A stretch of 64,000 nucleotides of DNA from an uncultured Prevotella sp. (GCA_900550035.1 URQS01000001.1:1-64000); one strand, 5' to 3'. Counted from the first letter of the stretch, positions 1 through 9,393 are shown. Notes: a model not told the origin generated them from the letters alone. Numbers and translations are program-made.

Positions 1-89
1 GGAAAATGAACCATATTAGTACTGATATATATAAATAATTTAGATCACTTACTTATCTTTTACTTATGTAGTAACATAGGATGATTGGG

Positions 90-129
90 TAATCATAACT
101 TTCAATTCTCAACTCTCAACTCTCAACTA
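90..129. repeat. heptad repeat, AGAGTTG family
   Basis: Degenerate 7-bp units (CTCAACT on this strand) lie next to the conserved end TAATCATAAC, just downstream of topA. The same block recurs near 8.2-8.3, 20.76 and 50.8 kb. Confidence 0.75.
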
Positions 130-137
130 TTTTTTTA

Positions 138-2471
138 TTATTTCTTAGCCGCTCTCTTCTTCGGAGCCGGCGGATTTTTAACGATGTCCATGCACTGCTC
201 GTAGGTGAGTTCGGCGGCAGTTGCGTGCAGTTCGCGTGGGATGCGGTAGTTCTTGCCTTCGAATGCGATGTAGGGACCGTATCTGCCGTTGAGCACTTCG
301 AGGTTGGGGTCTTCTTCGAATTTCTTCATGTGGCGTTCTTCTTCACTCTTGCGCTTGGCCTCAATCAGTTCGATGGCGCGGTCGAGAGTGATGGTCATCG
401 GGTCCTCGTCCTTCGGAATGGAAGTGTACATCTTGTTGTGCAGAACGTAGGGTCCGAATCGTCCGGCACCGATAGTCACGGTCTTGCCTTCGTATTCGCC
501 CACGGTGCGCGGCATCTTGAACAGTTCGAGAGCCTCCTCCAGAGTGATGGTCTCCATGCTCTTGTCGGTAGGCAGCTGTGCAAAGCGCGGCTTCTCGTCG
601 TCGTCGGCAGTGCCAATCTGAACTACGGGGCCGTAGCGTCCTATTTTTACGAACACCGGGTGTCCGCTCTTCGGGTCGTCGCCCAGTTTGCGTTCGCCAG
701 CCTTGTGCTCCGAGCGTGCGTTCATCACCTTCTCAACGGTAGGCTCAAATTCGCGGTCGAAGTGCTGCATCATGTCAGTCCACTCCTCCTTGCCGTCGGC
801 TATCTGGTCGAACTGCTGCTCCACCTTGGCTGTGAAGTTATAGTCCATGATGTTGGGGAAGTTCTCCATAAGGAAGTCGTTCACTACGATACCTATGTCG
901 GTAGGCAGCAGCTTGCCCTTCTCGTTGCCCGTAAGCTCCACCTTGCGAGTCGGTGTGACGATGAGTCCGCGCAATGTGTCGATGACGTATGGGCGCTCTT
1001 CGCCCTTCTTGTCGCCCTTTACAACATATTCGCGCTGCTGTATGGTAGAGATGGTCGGGGCGTATGTAGACGGGCGTCCGATGCCCAGTTCTTCGAGTTT
1101 GTGTACGAGGCTTGCCTCGGTGTATCGTGTGGGGCCCTGCGAGTAGCGCTCGGTAGATGTAATCTCGCGGCGCTTCAGTGTGTCGCCCTCCTTGATTACG
1201 GGCAGGTTGTGGGCGAATTCGTCGCGCTGCTCGTTCTGCTCGTCGTCGGTCGACTCGCGGTATACCTTCAGGAAACCGTCAAACTTGACAACCTCGCCGT
1301 TGGCTATGAAGCGTTCGTCGGTGGTGTTGATACCGATGGTCACAGTAGTCTTCTCGATCTGAGCCTCCGACATCTGGCATGCAGCCGTGCGCTTCCATAT
1401 CAGGTCGTAGAGTCGGCGCTCCTGGGCGGTACCCTCTATCGTAGTATTGCTCATGTATGTAGGGCGTATGGCCTCGTGAGCCTCCTGTGCACCTTTCGAG
1501 TGGGTGTGGTAGTTGCGTGGCGAACTATACTCCTCGCCATACAGCTTGATGATTTCCTCCTTGGCTGCGTTGATGCACAGACTTGAGAGGTTGACGCTGT
1601 CGGTACGCATGTATGTGATAAGACCGTTTTCGTACAGACGCTGTGCCACCATCATGGTCTGCGACACCGAGAATCCGAGCTTGCGGGCAGCTTCCTGTTG
1701 CAGTGTCGAAGTGGTGAACGGCGGCGCTGGCATGCGCTTGAGCGGCTTCTTGCTCACGCTCTCCACCTTGTGCTCAGCCTTCTTGCACTTGTCGAGGAAT
1801 GCCAGAGCCTCGTCGTGTGTGGTGAATCGCTTGTCGAGTTCGGCCTTCACCTCCGACTGTGATCCGTCAGCGTTGGTTATGGCGAATATAGCGTTGATGC
1901 GATAGTATGGTTCGCTCTTGAACTGCTGTATCTCGCGCTCGCGTTCTACGATGAGACGTACGGCTACCGACTGCACACGTCCAGCCGACAGAGCCGGCTT
2001 CACCTTGCGCCACAGTACGGGCGAGAGCTTGAAGCCCACGATACGGTCGAGCACGCGGCGTGCCTGCTGCGCATTTACAAGGTTCATGTCAAGGTGTCGT
2101 GGATTCTCTATAGCCGCCAGGATAGCAGGCTTTGTAATCTCATGGAATACGATACGGTTGGTCGAAGCCTCGTCCAGGCCCAACACCTCGCACAGATGCC
2201 ACGAAATAGCCTCTCCCTCGCGGTCCTCATCGGATGCGAGCCACACCTTGTGTGCCTTCTTTGCGCTCTCACGCAGTTTCTTTACAAGTTCTTCCTTGTC
2301 CTTAGGTATGACGTATGCTGGCTGCAGCGTGTCCTTGTCTATGCTGATTTCCTTCTTTTTAAGGTCGCGTATGTGTCCGTATGAGGACATCACTTTGTAG
2401 TCGGAACCCAGAAACTTCTCTATGGTCTTTGCCTTAGCGGGGCTCTCGACAATCACTAAGTTTTCTTGCAT
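138..2471 (-). CDS. topA: DNA topoisomerase I
   Basis: Type IA topoisomerase that relaxes negatively supercoiled DNA in the cytoplasm by cutting one strand through a 5'-phosphotyrosine. The Toprim domain starts at residue 5 (VIVESPAKAKTIEKF) and carries the acidic motif DEDREGE at 81-87. The catalytic tyrosine is Tyr287 in LITYMRTDS. The C-terminal part has repeated GRYGP/GRFGP modules, the topoisomerase C-terminal repeat, instead of cysteine zinc ribbons, and ends in a lysine-rich tail. At 777 residues it has normal Bacteroidetes length. It is transcribed divergently from the next gene, with a promoter -7 element about 30 bases upstream of the ATG. Identification is very secure. Confidence 0.98.
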   Translation of the reverse strand: MQENLVIVESPAKAKTIEKFLGSDYKVMSSYGHIRDLKKKEISIDKDTLQPAYVIPKDKEELVKKLRESAKKAHKVWLASDEDREGEAISWHLCEVLGLDEASTNRIVFHEITKPAILAAIENPRHLDMNLVNAQQARRVLDRIVGFKLSPVLWRKVKPALSAGRVQSVAVRLIVEREREIQQFKSEPYYRINAIFAITNADGSQSEVKAELDKRFTTHDEALAFLDKCKKAEHKVESVSKKPLKRMPAPPFTTSTLQQEAARKLGFSVSQTMMVAQRLYENGLITYMRTDSVNLSSLCINAAKEEIIKLYGEEYSSPRNYHTHSKGAQEAHEAIRPTYMSNTTIEGTAQERRLYDLIWKRTAACQMSEAQIEKTTVTIGINTTDERFIANGEVVKFDGFLKVYRESTDDEQNEQRDEFAHNLPVIKEGDTLKRREITSTERYSQGPTRYTEASLVHKLEELGIGRPSTYAPTISTIQQREYVVKGDKKGEERPYVIDTLRGLIVTPTRKVELTGNEKGKLLPTDIGIVVNDFLMENFPNIMDYNFTAKVEQQFDQIADGKEEWTDMMQHFDREFEPTVEKVMNARSEHKAGERKLGDDPKSGHPVFVKIGRYGPVVQIGTADDDEKPRFAQLPTDKSMETITLEEALELFKMPRTVGEYEGKTVTIGAGRFGPYVLHNKMYTSIPKDEDPMTITLDRAIELIEAKRKSEEERHMKKFEEDPNLEVLNGRYGPYIAFEGKNYRIPRELHATAAELTYEQCMDIVKNPPAPKKRAAKK

Positions 2472-2500
2472 GATTTTGCTTTGTGTTCTTTAATTTGGGC

Positions 2501-2509
2501 GCAAAAGTA
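2501..2509 (-). promoter_or_regulatory. -7 promoter element of topA
   Basis: On the minus strand this reads TACTTTTGC, matching the Bacteroidetes TAnnTTTG box. No clear -33 TTTG was found at the expected distance. Confidence 0.6.
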
Positions 2510-2608
2510 AGAAAATTTTTGTTGTTACCTTATTATATGGCTATTTTTTATATTTTATTAAAAACTCAACTTTTGAGGTAAGAATTACATTTTGTGCAAG
2601 ACTTTCAG

Positions 2609-2617
2609 TAACTTTGC
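2609..2617 (+). promoter_or_regulatory. -7 promoter element, gene upstream of rpoN
   Basis: TAACTTTGC matches TAnnTTTG and lies 24 bases before the ATG at 2641. It is divergent from the topA promoter. The -33 element is weak. Confidence 0.55.
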
Positions 2618-2640
2618 ATTTGTAACAATGTTTATCGATT

Positions 2641-3288
2641 ATGGCAAATAATACTCTTTGGTCAGACGACTACTGGCTGCTTCTCATACAGTTGTATCAG
2701 AAGAAGCCCGCTGGTGTGAAATCCGAATTTTCGCACCCGGTTGTGGAATTGGGCATAGAGCTACACATACCGCCCCGTACCATATACGAACAGATGTGCG
2801 CACTCGAAAAACGCGCCACACCATCGCTCCAGAGGCTCTGGGCGCTGTATGCCGACAACCCCAAACGCCTCGCGCGCGACATCAAGCGCCTCAAGCAGAT
2901 GGCTGGATTCGGCGACTCCGGACTATTCTACGAAGGCGTGCAGACCACTCCCTCGTTCGAGCGCGACTATCGTCCTATCGACAATTCGTCGGACATAACG
3001 CCCGTTATGCTCGTCATCATCCTCGAACTCTACTTCGTACTGACGCCCAACACCATGGTGAGCGAGACCCCCGAGGTGCTCGACATGGCACGTCTGCTGT
3101 CGCTCAAGCCCGAGGAGATAGTGCGCATACTCGAGATATACCAGACCTTCGACCCCATATTGAAGCGCAAGGCTGCCGACCAGTCGCCCATTGCCGACGA
3201 GGCAAAGCGCGTGTGGAAGCGCTATTACAGCGAACAGCCCGAACTGCTGCACGTCGCAGCCGACAAGCTGAAACTCTACTTCAGCTGA
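2641..3288 (+). CDS. conserved protein of unknown function upstream of rpoN
   Basis: A 215-residue soluble protein with no signal peptide or membrane segment. I do not recognise a named family. The N-terminal third (WSDDYWLLLIQLYQKKPAGVK, then PPRTIYEQMCALEK) looks like a helix-turn-helix arrangement. The rest is mainly helical and rich in charged residues. It has its own promoter, and rpoN follows 53 bases later on the same strand, so the two are probably cotranscribed. A regulatory or DNA-binding role is inference from the helix pattern and the neighbour only. Confidence 0.8.
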   Translation: MANNTLWSDDYWLLLIQLYQKKPAGVKSEFSHPVVELGIELHIPPRTIYEQMCALEKRATPSLQRLWALYADNPKRLARDIKRLKQMAGFGDSGLFYEGVQTTPSFERDYRPIDNSSDITPVMLVIILELYFVLTPNTMVSETPEVLDMARLLSLKPEEIVRILEIYQTFDPILKRKAADQSPIADEAKRVWKRYYSEQPELLHVAADKLKLYFS

Positions 3289-3341
3289 ACTGATTGATAC
3301 CGTCAACAACATCTATACACCACATCATCACGTCATAAAAA

Positions 3342-4892
3342 ATGAAACTCATACAAACACAGGAGCAGAAACTACAGCAGGTGCAGCGTCTGTCGCAACA
3401 GCAGATGCTACAGGTGCACTTGCTTGAGATGCCCTTGACCGAACTCGAGCAGAGCGTCAACGCCGAACTTGACGACAACCCGGCTCTCGAAACCACTTCG
3501 CCCGAAGACGTTTTCGAGGGTGGCCACGTAGAAGGTAGCGACTCTACAGCCTCGTATGGCGACGATTCGCAGCCCTCTTCGGGTGTCGATGGCGCTACCG
3601 ACAACGACGACTTTGACGCACGCAACGAACGTGAGGAGCGCGACTCGGCTCTCAACGATGCTCTTGAGCGCATCGGCGGAGGCGACGACGACATGCCTAC
3701 GGCAGGGTATACGGGTGGTTCGGGTGCCGACTCTGCCGACTATGAGGAGATGGTGTATGGCGACACAACGTCGTTCTACGACAAGCTGAAGGAGCAGATG
3801 GGCGAGACGGAGCTGTCGGAGAAGGACGAGGAGATAATGGAGTATGTCATAGGGTCGCTCGACAGCGACGGATTGCTGCGCAAGGACAGCGAGTCGATAT
3901 CCGACGAACTTGCCATCTATCACGGCATCGACTGCACCATCGACGACGTAGACCGCGTGGTGCGCATACTGCAGACCTTCGACCCTGCGGGCATCGGTGC
4001 CCACACATTGCAGGAATGTCTGCTGCTGCAAATCAAGCGCCGCCCCAACGACTCGCTCAAACCTATGATGCAGAAGGTGATAACCGACTGTTTCGACGAG
4101 TTCACCAAGAAGCATTTCGACAAGATACGCTCAGCATTGGGTGTCGATGCCGACATAGCCGAACGCGTTATGGCTGAGTTGCGCCGACTCAATCCGAAGC
4201 CCGGCTCGTCGCTCGGTGAGACTGAGGGTCGCAACGTGCAGCAGATTACGCCCGACTTCATTGTCGACACCGACGACAACGGCAATGTGACATTCACGCT
4301 AAACGGCGGCAACATACCCGAACTGAAGGTGTCGCCCTCGTTTGCCGAGATGATGGAGGCTTACAAGAACAACAAAACGTCGATGTCAAGACGTGAAAAA
4401 GAAGCATTATTGTACGCCAAGGAGAAGGTGGAACGTGCACGCGGATACATCGAAGCGATAAAGGTGCGCCGACGTACACTCACCATTACTATGCAGGCCA
4501 TCATCGACTGGCAGCGCCGTTTCTTCCAGGATGGCGATGAGGCCGACCTCAAGCCGATGATTCTGAAGAACATTGCCGACCGCACCGGACTCGACATTTC
4601 CACCATTTCGCGCGTCAGCAACATCAAGTATGCACAGACCAACTGGGGCACATTCCCCCTGCGATTCTTCTTCTCCGACGGCTACACCACCGACGATGGC
4701 GAGGAGCTGTCGACACGCAAGATAAAGCTCGCACTCAAGGACATTATTGCCAAGGAAGACAAGAAGAAGCCCATGAGCGACGACGCACTGACCAAGGCTC
4801 TCGCCAAGCTCGGCTATCCTATAGCACGCCGCACCGTGGCTAAATATCGCGAACAGCTGGGATTGCCAGTGGCAAGACTAAGGAAGGGATAA
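3342..4892 (+). CDS. rpoN: RNA polymerase sigma-54 factor
   Basis: Alternative sigma factor that directs RNA polymerase to -24/-12 promoters and needs an AAA+ activator. Domains follow family order. The glutamine- and leucine-rich activator-binding region is at residues 1-50 (LIQTQEQKLQQVQRLSQQQM). A long acidic low-complexity linker runs to about 120. The core-binding domain follows, then the C-terminal DNA-binding domain ending in the RpoN box ARRTVAKYRE at 494-503, ten residues long and intact. Length 516 is normal. No sigma-54 activator gene lies in this window, so its targets cannot be inferred here. Confidence 0.97.
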   Translation: MKLIQTQEQKLQQVQRLSQQQMLQVHLLEMPLTELEQSVNAELDDNPALETTSPEDVFEGGHVEGSDSTASYGDDSQPSSGVDGATDNDDFDARNEREERDSALNDALERIGGGDDDMPTAGYTGGSGADSADYEEMVYGDTTSFYDKLKEQMGETELSEKDEEIMEYVIGSLDSDGLLRKDSESISDELAIYHGIDCTIDDVDRVVRILQTFDPAGIGAHTLQECLLLQIKRRPNDSLKPMMQKVITDCFDEFTKKHFDKIRSALGVDADIAERVMAELRRLNPKPGSSLGETEGRNVQQITPDFIVDTDDNGNVTFTLNGGNIPELKVSPSFAEMMEAYKNNKTSMSRREKEALLYAKEKVERARGYIEAIKVRRRTLTITMQAIIDWQRRFFQDGDEADLKPMILKNIADRTGLDISTISRVSNIKYAQTNWGTFPLRFFFSDGYTTDDGEELSTRKIKLALKDIIAKEDKKKPMSDDALTKALAKLGYPIARRTVAKYREQLGLPVARLRKG

Positions 4893-4898
4893 AAACGA

Positions 4899-4942
4899 AG
4901 CCCCACCCCCAGCCCCTCCCCCGTAGGGAGGGGAGCGATATG
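4899..4942 (-). repeat. G-quadruplex repeat, copy 1
   Basis: A GC-rich repeat just after rpoN. The minus strand carries four runs of four or five G separated by one or two bases, a canonical intramolecular G-quadruplex pattern. It also contains the short hairpin CCCCTCCC/GGGAGGGG. Confidence 0.85.
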
Positions 4943-5000
4943 ATTTGTTAATTGAAAAATAATTATAAAAGGCTTAGTAAGGCTCAAAAAGGCTTAGTTT

Positions 5001-5618
5001 ATGAAAGAAAAGAATATAATTCTCGCAGCCCGCATTCTTAGCATGGTGTTCACGCCATTCTATCTGCCGCTTGTCGGACTGATAGCGCTGTTCACGTTCA
5101 GCTATCTCAGTCTGATGCCATGGCCGTACAAGCTTACGGTGCTCGGCCTTGTCTACATGTTCACCATTCTCTTGCCCACATTGCTCATCCATTTCTATCG
5201 TGGCTATCACGGCTGGACACTCATCGAGCTGGGCAAGAAGGAGCGGCGTGTGGTGCCCTATCTGCTTTCGATCGTAAGCTACTTCGTGTGCTACTATGTC
5301 ATGCACCGCTTCAACATACCCCACTTCATGAGCAACATACTCATGTCGGCACTCGTCATACAGATTCTGTGCGCCTTAATCAACGTGTGGTGGAAGATAT
5401 CCACCCATACCGCTGCCATAGGTGGTGTGGCAGGAGCGCTGCAAGCCTTCTCGTTGATATTCGGATTCAATCCATTGGGATGGCTCTGCGTGGTCATCGT
5501 CCTCGGCGGAATGGTAGGCACAAGTCGTATGATTCTGCGACAACACACGCTGCGCCAGGTTTGCTACGGATTCCTCTTGGGATTGGTTGTGGCGTATATG
5601 GTGATACTGGGATTATAG
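5001..5618 (+). CDS. PAP2-like integral membrane protein
   Basis: A 205-residue protein with about six hydrophobic helices, probably in the inner membrane. The C-terminal half resembles the phosphatidic acid phosphatase type 2 fold: KISTHTAAIGG stands where the family has SGH, and SRMILRQH fits the start of the SRxxxxxHxxxD motif. The usual glycine of SGH is threonine and the final aspartate is glutamine (HTLRQ), so catalysis by the standard mechanism is doubtful. If active, it would remove phosphate from a lipid such as undecaprenyl or phosphatidylglycerol phosphate; this is inference. It is flanked by G-quadruplex repeats, the downstream one beginning in its stop codon. Confidence 0.7.
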   Translation: MKEKNIILAARILSMVFTPFYLPLVGLIALFTFSYLSLMPWPYKLTVLGLVYMFTILLPTLLIHFYRGYHGWTLIELGKKERRVVPYLLSIVSYFVCYYVMHRFNIPHFMSNILMSALVIQILCALINVWWKISTHTAAIGGVAGALQAFSLIFGFNPLGWLCVVIVLGGMVGTSRMILRQHTLRQVCYGFLLGLVVAYMVILGL

Positions 5619-5660
5619 CCCCACCCCCTGCCCCTCCCCCGTAGGGAGGGGAGCGATATG
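5617..5660 (-). repeat. G-quadruplex repeat, copy 2
   Basis: Same repeat and orientation as copy 1, starting within the stop codon of the PAP2-like gene. The minus strand has four G runs of four or five. With copy 3 it forms an inverted pair about 120 bp apart. Confidence 0.85.
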
Positions 5661-5783
5661 CTTTGCCAATCGCGTCTTTTTCCCATTGATTGAACTTGCA
5701 AAGTTCGACCAAAAGAAACAAAAGTATAGATATTAATCGTATAAATAATAAATTCAATAAACCAAAGCCCAACTCTACATATT

Positions 5784-5822
5784 ACTCCCCTCCCTACGGG
5801 GGAGGGGCAAGGGGGTAGGGCT
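5784..5822 (+). repeat. G-quadruplex repeat, copy 3
   Basis: Opposite orientation to copy 2. Here the plus strand carries the four G runs, the last of three bases, followed by CTTTTT. It lies 18 bases before the purE start codon and would be in the purE leader RNA if transcription starts upstream. Confidence 0.8.
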
Positions 5823-5840
5823 TTTTAATAATTAATCATT

Positions 5841-6344
5841 ATGTCTCCATTAGTAAGCATCATCATGGGCAGCACAAGCGACCTGCCCGTTATGGAAAAG
5901 GCATGCAAGTTCTTGAACGACATGCAAGTACCTTTTGAAGTGAACGCACTCTCAGCCCACCGCACACCTAAAGCAGTGGAAAACTTCGCTAAAGGTGCCA
6001 AGGACCGTGGCATTAAGGTCATCATTGCAGCTGCGGGCATGGCAGCAGCATTGCCCGGTGTAATCGCAGCCAACACCACATTGCCCGTTATCGGTGTTCC
6101 TATCAAGGGTATGCTCGACGGATTGGACGCCATGTTATCAATCATACAGATGCCTCCAGGAATCCCTGTTGCCACAGTAGGTGTTAACGGTGCCATGAAC
6201 GCCGCTATCCTTGCCTGCGAGATGATAGCCCTCGGCGACGCTGAAATGGCTAAGAAGATGGAAGTATACAAGGCCGGACTTGGTGCCAAAATTGAGAAGG
6301 CTAACAAGGAATTGGCTGAAGTGAAGTATGATTATAAGTGCTAA
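5841..6344 (+). CDS. purE: N5-carboxyaminoimidazole ribonucleotide mutase
   Basis: Class I PurE moves the carboxyl group of N5-CAIR to give CAIR in purine synthesis. The glycine-rich IIMGSTSDLPVMEKA at residues 7-21 is the family signature, and the catalytic histidine is in SAHRTP. The conserved IAAAGMAAALPGV and LPVIGVP segments are present. Length 167 is standard for a single-domain enzyme. The stop codon is one base from the ispG ATG, so purE and ispG are probably translated from one message. A G-quadruplex repeat sits immediately upstream of the start. Confidence 0.97.
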   Translation: MSPLVSIIMGSTSDLPVMEKACKFLNDMQVPFEVNALSAHRTPKAVENFAKGAKDRGIKVIIAAAGMAAALPGVIAANTTLPVIGVPIKGMLDGLDAMLSIIQMPPGIPVATVGVNGAMNAAILACEMIALGDAEMAKKMEVYKAGLGAKIEKANKELAEVKYDYKC

Positions 6345-6345
6345 A

Positions 6346-8202
6346 ATGACAGACCTCTTCAACTATCGCCGTCGCTCTTCATCGCCCGTTCAAGTGGGCG
6401 ACTTGCAGATTGGCGGCGATGCCCCGATACGCATCCAGTCGATGACCACTACCAACACCAACGACACTGAGGCATGCGTAGAGCAGGCAGAAAAAATAAT
6501 TAAGGCTGGCGGCGAACTTGTGCGTCTCACCACACAGGGCCGTCGCGAGGCTGAGAATCTGAAGAATATCAACGCCCAGCTGCGTGCTGACGGCTTCAAC
6601 ACTCCGCTTGTTGCCGACGTACACTTCAACGCCAACGTTGCCGACGTGGCTGCGCTCTATGCCGAGAAGGTGCGCGTCAATCCCGGCAACTATGTCGACC
6701 CGGCACGTGTGTTCAAGAAGATAGAATATACAGATGCCGAGTATGCCGACGAACTGAAGAAACTTGAGGACCGCTTCGTCCCCTTCCTCAATATCTGCAA
6801 GGAGCATCACACAGCCGTACGCATCGGTGTCAACCACGGATCGTTGTCCGACCGCATCATGTCGCGCTATGGTGACACTCCCGAGGGAATCGTCGAGAGC
6901 TGCATGGAGTTTCTGCGCATCTGCAAGAAGGAGCAGTTTGACAATGTGGTGATTTCCATCAAGGCTTCCAACACAGTCATCATGGTGCGCACAGTGCGTC
7001 TGCTTGTCGACGAGATGGACCGCAACGACATGCACTATCCGCTCCACCTCGGCGTGACTGAAGCTGGAGAGGGCGAGGACGGACGCATAAAGAGCGCCGT
7101 AGGTATCGGAGCTCTGCTCGCCGACGGCATCGGTGACACCATACGTGTGAGTCTGAGCGAGGAGCCAGAGGCTGAGATACCGGTGGCACGCCACCTTGTC
7201 GACTACTTCACCAAGCGCGAAGGCCACCTCATGGTGCCCGCTACAGCGTCGCCCGACTTCGACTGGCTGCGCCCCGAACGTCGCAAGACACGCGCTGCAG
7301 GAGGCATTGGCGGCTCTAATGTGCCCGTAGTGATTGCCTCGTTGCCAAACGGTCAGACTCCGACTGCTGTAGAATTCGGTGCCGACACCACTCCCGACTA
7401 TATATACTGCGGCTCTTCGCTGCCCACCAACCGAAAAGAAGGACAGAAGTATATCGTCGATTTCAACGCCTATACCGGCGCTAAGGACACCTATCCGATA
7501 TTCCCCTACAACGCCACACCGTTCATTTCGAGCGTTAAGGCCGACGTGAAGTTCCTCGTGTTGCAGCTCGGTGCTCCGTCGGAGGAGTATCTGGCATGCC
7601 TCAAGGCTCATCCCGAAGTGGTGGTGATAGCCGTCAGCAACCAGCAGAACAAGCTGGGTGAGCAGCGTGCTTTGACCCACGAACTGTGGACCAACGGACT
7701 CTTCAATCCCGTTGTCTTCGCCCAGATGTATCGCCACAGCGCCCAGGAGAAGGCCGACTTCCAGCTTGAGGCTGCTGCCGACATGGGTGCGTTGATGATT
7801 GACGGACTCTGCGACGGCATCTGGCTGATGAACGACGGCGACATCAACGTACGCGACGTTGCCGACACTTCATTTGCCATCCTGCAGGCAGCACGCCTCC
7901 GCACATCCAAGACCGAGTATATCTCGTGCCCCGGTTGCGGCAGAACTCTCTACGACCTGCGCTCTACCATAGCCAAGATTAAGGCCGCTACAGCCCACAT
8001 GAAGGGCTTGAAGATTGGCATAATGGGCTGTATTGTCAACGGACCGGGTGAAATGGCGGATGCCGACTACGGATATGTAGGAGCCGGACCAGGCAAAATA
8101 TCGCTCTACAAACAGAAGATGTGCGTAGAAAAAGCTATTCCCGAGAGCGAGGCAGTAGAACATCTGCTGCGCTTTATTGAGGAAGACATGAAGAAAAAAT
8201 AG
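6346..8202 (+). CDS. ispG: (E)-4-hydroxy-3-methylbut-2-enyl-diphosphate synthase
   Basis: IspG/GcpE makes HMBPP from MEcPP in the non-mevalonate isoprenoid pathway using a [4Fe-4S] cluster. The start is placed at the ATG giving MTDLFNYRRR, which matches the family N-terminus. An in-frame ATG 18 bases earlier lies inside purE. The N-terminal TIM barrel contains LVADVHFNANVA and RVNPGN. The cluster ligands are Cys528, Cys531 (CPGCG) and Cys562 (MGCIVNGPGE). At 618 residues it is the long form with a central insert between barrel and cluster domain, as known from plants, Chlamydia and Bacteroidetes. It is coupled to purE with one intervening base. Confidence 0.96.
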   Translation: MTDLFNYRRRSSSPVQVGDLQIGGDAPIRIQSMTTTNTNDTEACVEQAEKIIKAGGELVRLTTQGRREAENLKNINAQLRADGFNTPLVADVHFNANVADVAALYAEKVRVNPGNYVDPARVFKKIEYTDAEYADELKKLEDRFVPFLNICKEHHTAVRIGVNHGSLSDRIMSRYGDTPEGIVESCMEFLRICKKEQFDNVVISIKASNTVIMVRTVRLLVDEMDRNDMHYPLHLGVTEAGEGEDGRIKSAVGIGALLADGIGDTIRVSLSEEPEAEIPVARHLVDYFTKREGHLMVPATASPDFDWLRPERRKTRAAGGIGGSNVPVVIASLPNGQTPTAVEFGADTTPDYIYCGSSLPTNRKEGQKYIVDFNAYTGAKDTYPIFPYNATPFISSVKADVKFLVLQLGAPSEEYLACLKAHPEVVVIAVSNQQNKLGEQRALTHELWTNGLFNPVVFAQMYRHSAQEKADFQLEAAADMGALMIDGLCDGIWLMNDGDINVRDVADTSFAILQAARLRTSKTEYISCPGCGRTLYDLRSTIAKIKAATAHMKGLKIGIMGCIVNGPGEMADADYGYVGAGPGKISLYKQKMCVEKAIPESEAVEHLLRFIEEDMKKK

Positions 8203-8226
8203 TTTTCTTTTTGAAAGCTATTTTTT

Positions 8227-8340
8227 AGTTGAGAGTTGAGAGTTGGAAGTTGAAAGTTATGATATGTGTAGCAGCTTATATAAAGCTGTATTTTATTAAA
8301 AAAGGTAATCATAACTTTCAACTCCCAACTCTCAACTCTA
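8227..8340. repeat. inverted pair of AGAGTTG heptad repeats
   Basis: Two copies of the AGAGTTG heptad block (8227-8263 and 8308-8337) face each other, both with the conserved AGTTATGAT end on the inside. They could form a long stem of about 30 bp between the convergent ispG and EEP genes. Confidence 0.75.
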
Positions 8341-8352
8341 TTTTTATTACAC

Positions 8353-9393
8353 TTACTCCACTACAAACGTAGCAAGCACACCCTTATGGTCGGTGGGCCA
8401 CGTTGCGAGCGGTGTTATTATCGGTTCGTCGGTGCCGAGGGGTACACGCTTGGCATAAGCGATGTTACCTTCGGGTCCGAAGAGCTTGCATTCCGTCACC
8501 TTAATGCCCTTGCCACGGAAGAAGAGATAGTCGATGCGGTCGCGTTCGTCCGACTTTGGAGCCCAGGTCAGTTTGTTCGGGTCGACATCTGGATTGTCCG
8601 AGGGGAAGGTGAAGCCCGGATGAGTCAGCACATCAGGGTGAACCGAGCGCCAGCAGTCGTTGAATCCAGCCTTGATGAGCGCAGTCGTCTGCGGCCACGC
8701 TATCACTACGCCGTGATGGTCGTACAGGTCGCGCGTCTGCTCCGTCCAGTCCTGCACCGACGGTTCGTTGAAATCGCCACCTATTATAGTAATATATCCA
8801 CGCTCCTTATCGCGCTTCGCCTCCTTCAGGAAGTTGGCTATAGCCTTGTCGCGCATAGAGAGAGCGTTGCGACGCAATATCTCGTCGACATCGGTGAGCG
8901 GTTCCATCTCCTTAAACGTGTTGCCGTCAACGCCACGCACCTCATAATACGTATCGTTGAGATAGTCGAGGTGACTGGTGTACAGAGCCAGTTTGCGCCC
9001 ATGCACCTTCGTCTCAAGCTTGTATATCGACCCATGATCGTCCTTCAACGGGAACACCGTCTTATGGGCGGTGATGGGCGTAGACGACAGCAGTCCCGTA
9101 TCGTCCGAGCGGAATCCGTAGTACACCACGCCACGCTTAGCCATATCCTTGCACACACGTGCAATGAAGTCGTCGCGATAGTTGCGCACCTCGCTGAACG
9201 TGACGTAGTCGGGGCGCAGCCGTTCCAGTTCGTTGAGAATGGCTTCATATCCACCCTTCACCATAGTTCCCTCCTGCCAGATGTTCCACTGCAGCACGGT
9301 AAACGTCTTGCCCTGCTTCTTTCCACCAGCAAGACACGTCAGCGGCAATAGCATTATTGCCAGCAGCATAACGATTGATTTCCTCATAGCCAT
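8353..9393 (-). CDS. secreted endonuclease/exonuclease/phosphatase family protein
   Basis: A metal-dependent phosphodiesterase or phosphatase of the EEP superfamily, probably exported (signal peptide MRKSIVMLLAIMLLPLTCLA). Visible family motifs are LQWNIW near residue 34, FSEVRN, the catalytic GGDFNEP, RIDYLFF and the C-terminal TDHKG. The substrate cannot be told; members cleave DNA, sphingomyelin, inositol phosphates or sugar phosphates. A second start two codons downstream gives the same signal peptide. It is the last gene of the minus-strand glycan locus, 41 bases after the FAD oxidoreductase gene, so removal of phosphate or a phosphodiester from the glycan is plausible inference. Confidence 0.87.
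   Translation of the reverse strand: MAMRKSIVMLLAIMLLPLTCLAGGKKQGKTFTVLQWNIWQEGTMVKGGYEAILNELERLRPDYVTFSEVRNYRDDFIARVCKDMAKRGVVYYGFRSDDTGLLSSTPITAHKTVFPLKDDHGSIYKLETKVHGRKLALYTSHLDYLNDTYYEVRGVDGNTFKEMEPLTDVDEILRRNALSMRDKAIANFLKEAKRDKERGYITIIGGDFNEPSVQDWTEQTRDLYDHHGVVIAWPQTTALIKAGFNDCWRSVHPDVLTHPGFTFPSDNPDVDPNKLTWAPKSDERDRIDYLFFRGKGIKVTECKLFGPEGNIAYAKRVPLGTDEPIITPLATWPTDHKGVLATFVVE

Noticed and set aside
225..1586. A 453-codon open frame antisense to topA
   Set aside because: It is the mirror of a GC-rich topA coding frame, has no family motifs and overlaps an unmistakable gene. Similar antisense frames over ispG (6379-7737), the FAD oxidoreductase (9666-11303), the SusD of locus 2 (46308-47264) and the ATPase (20875-22224) were rejected for the same reason.
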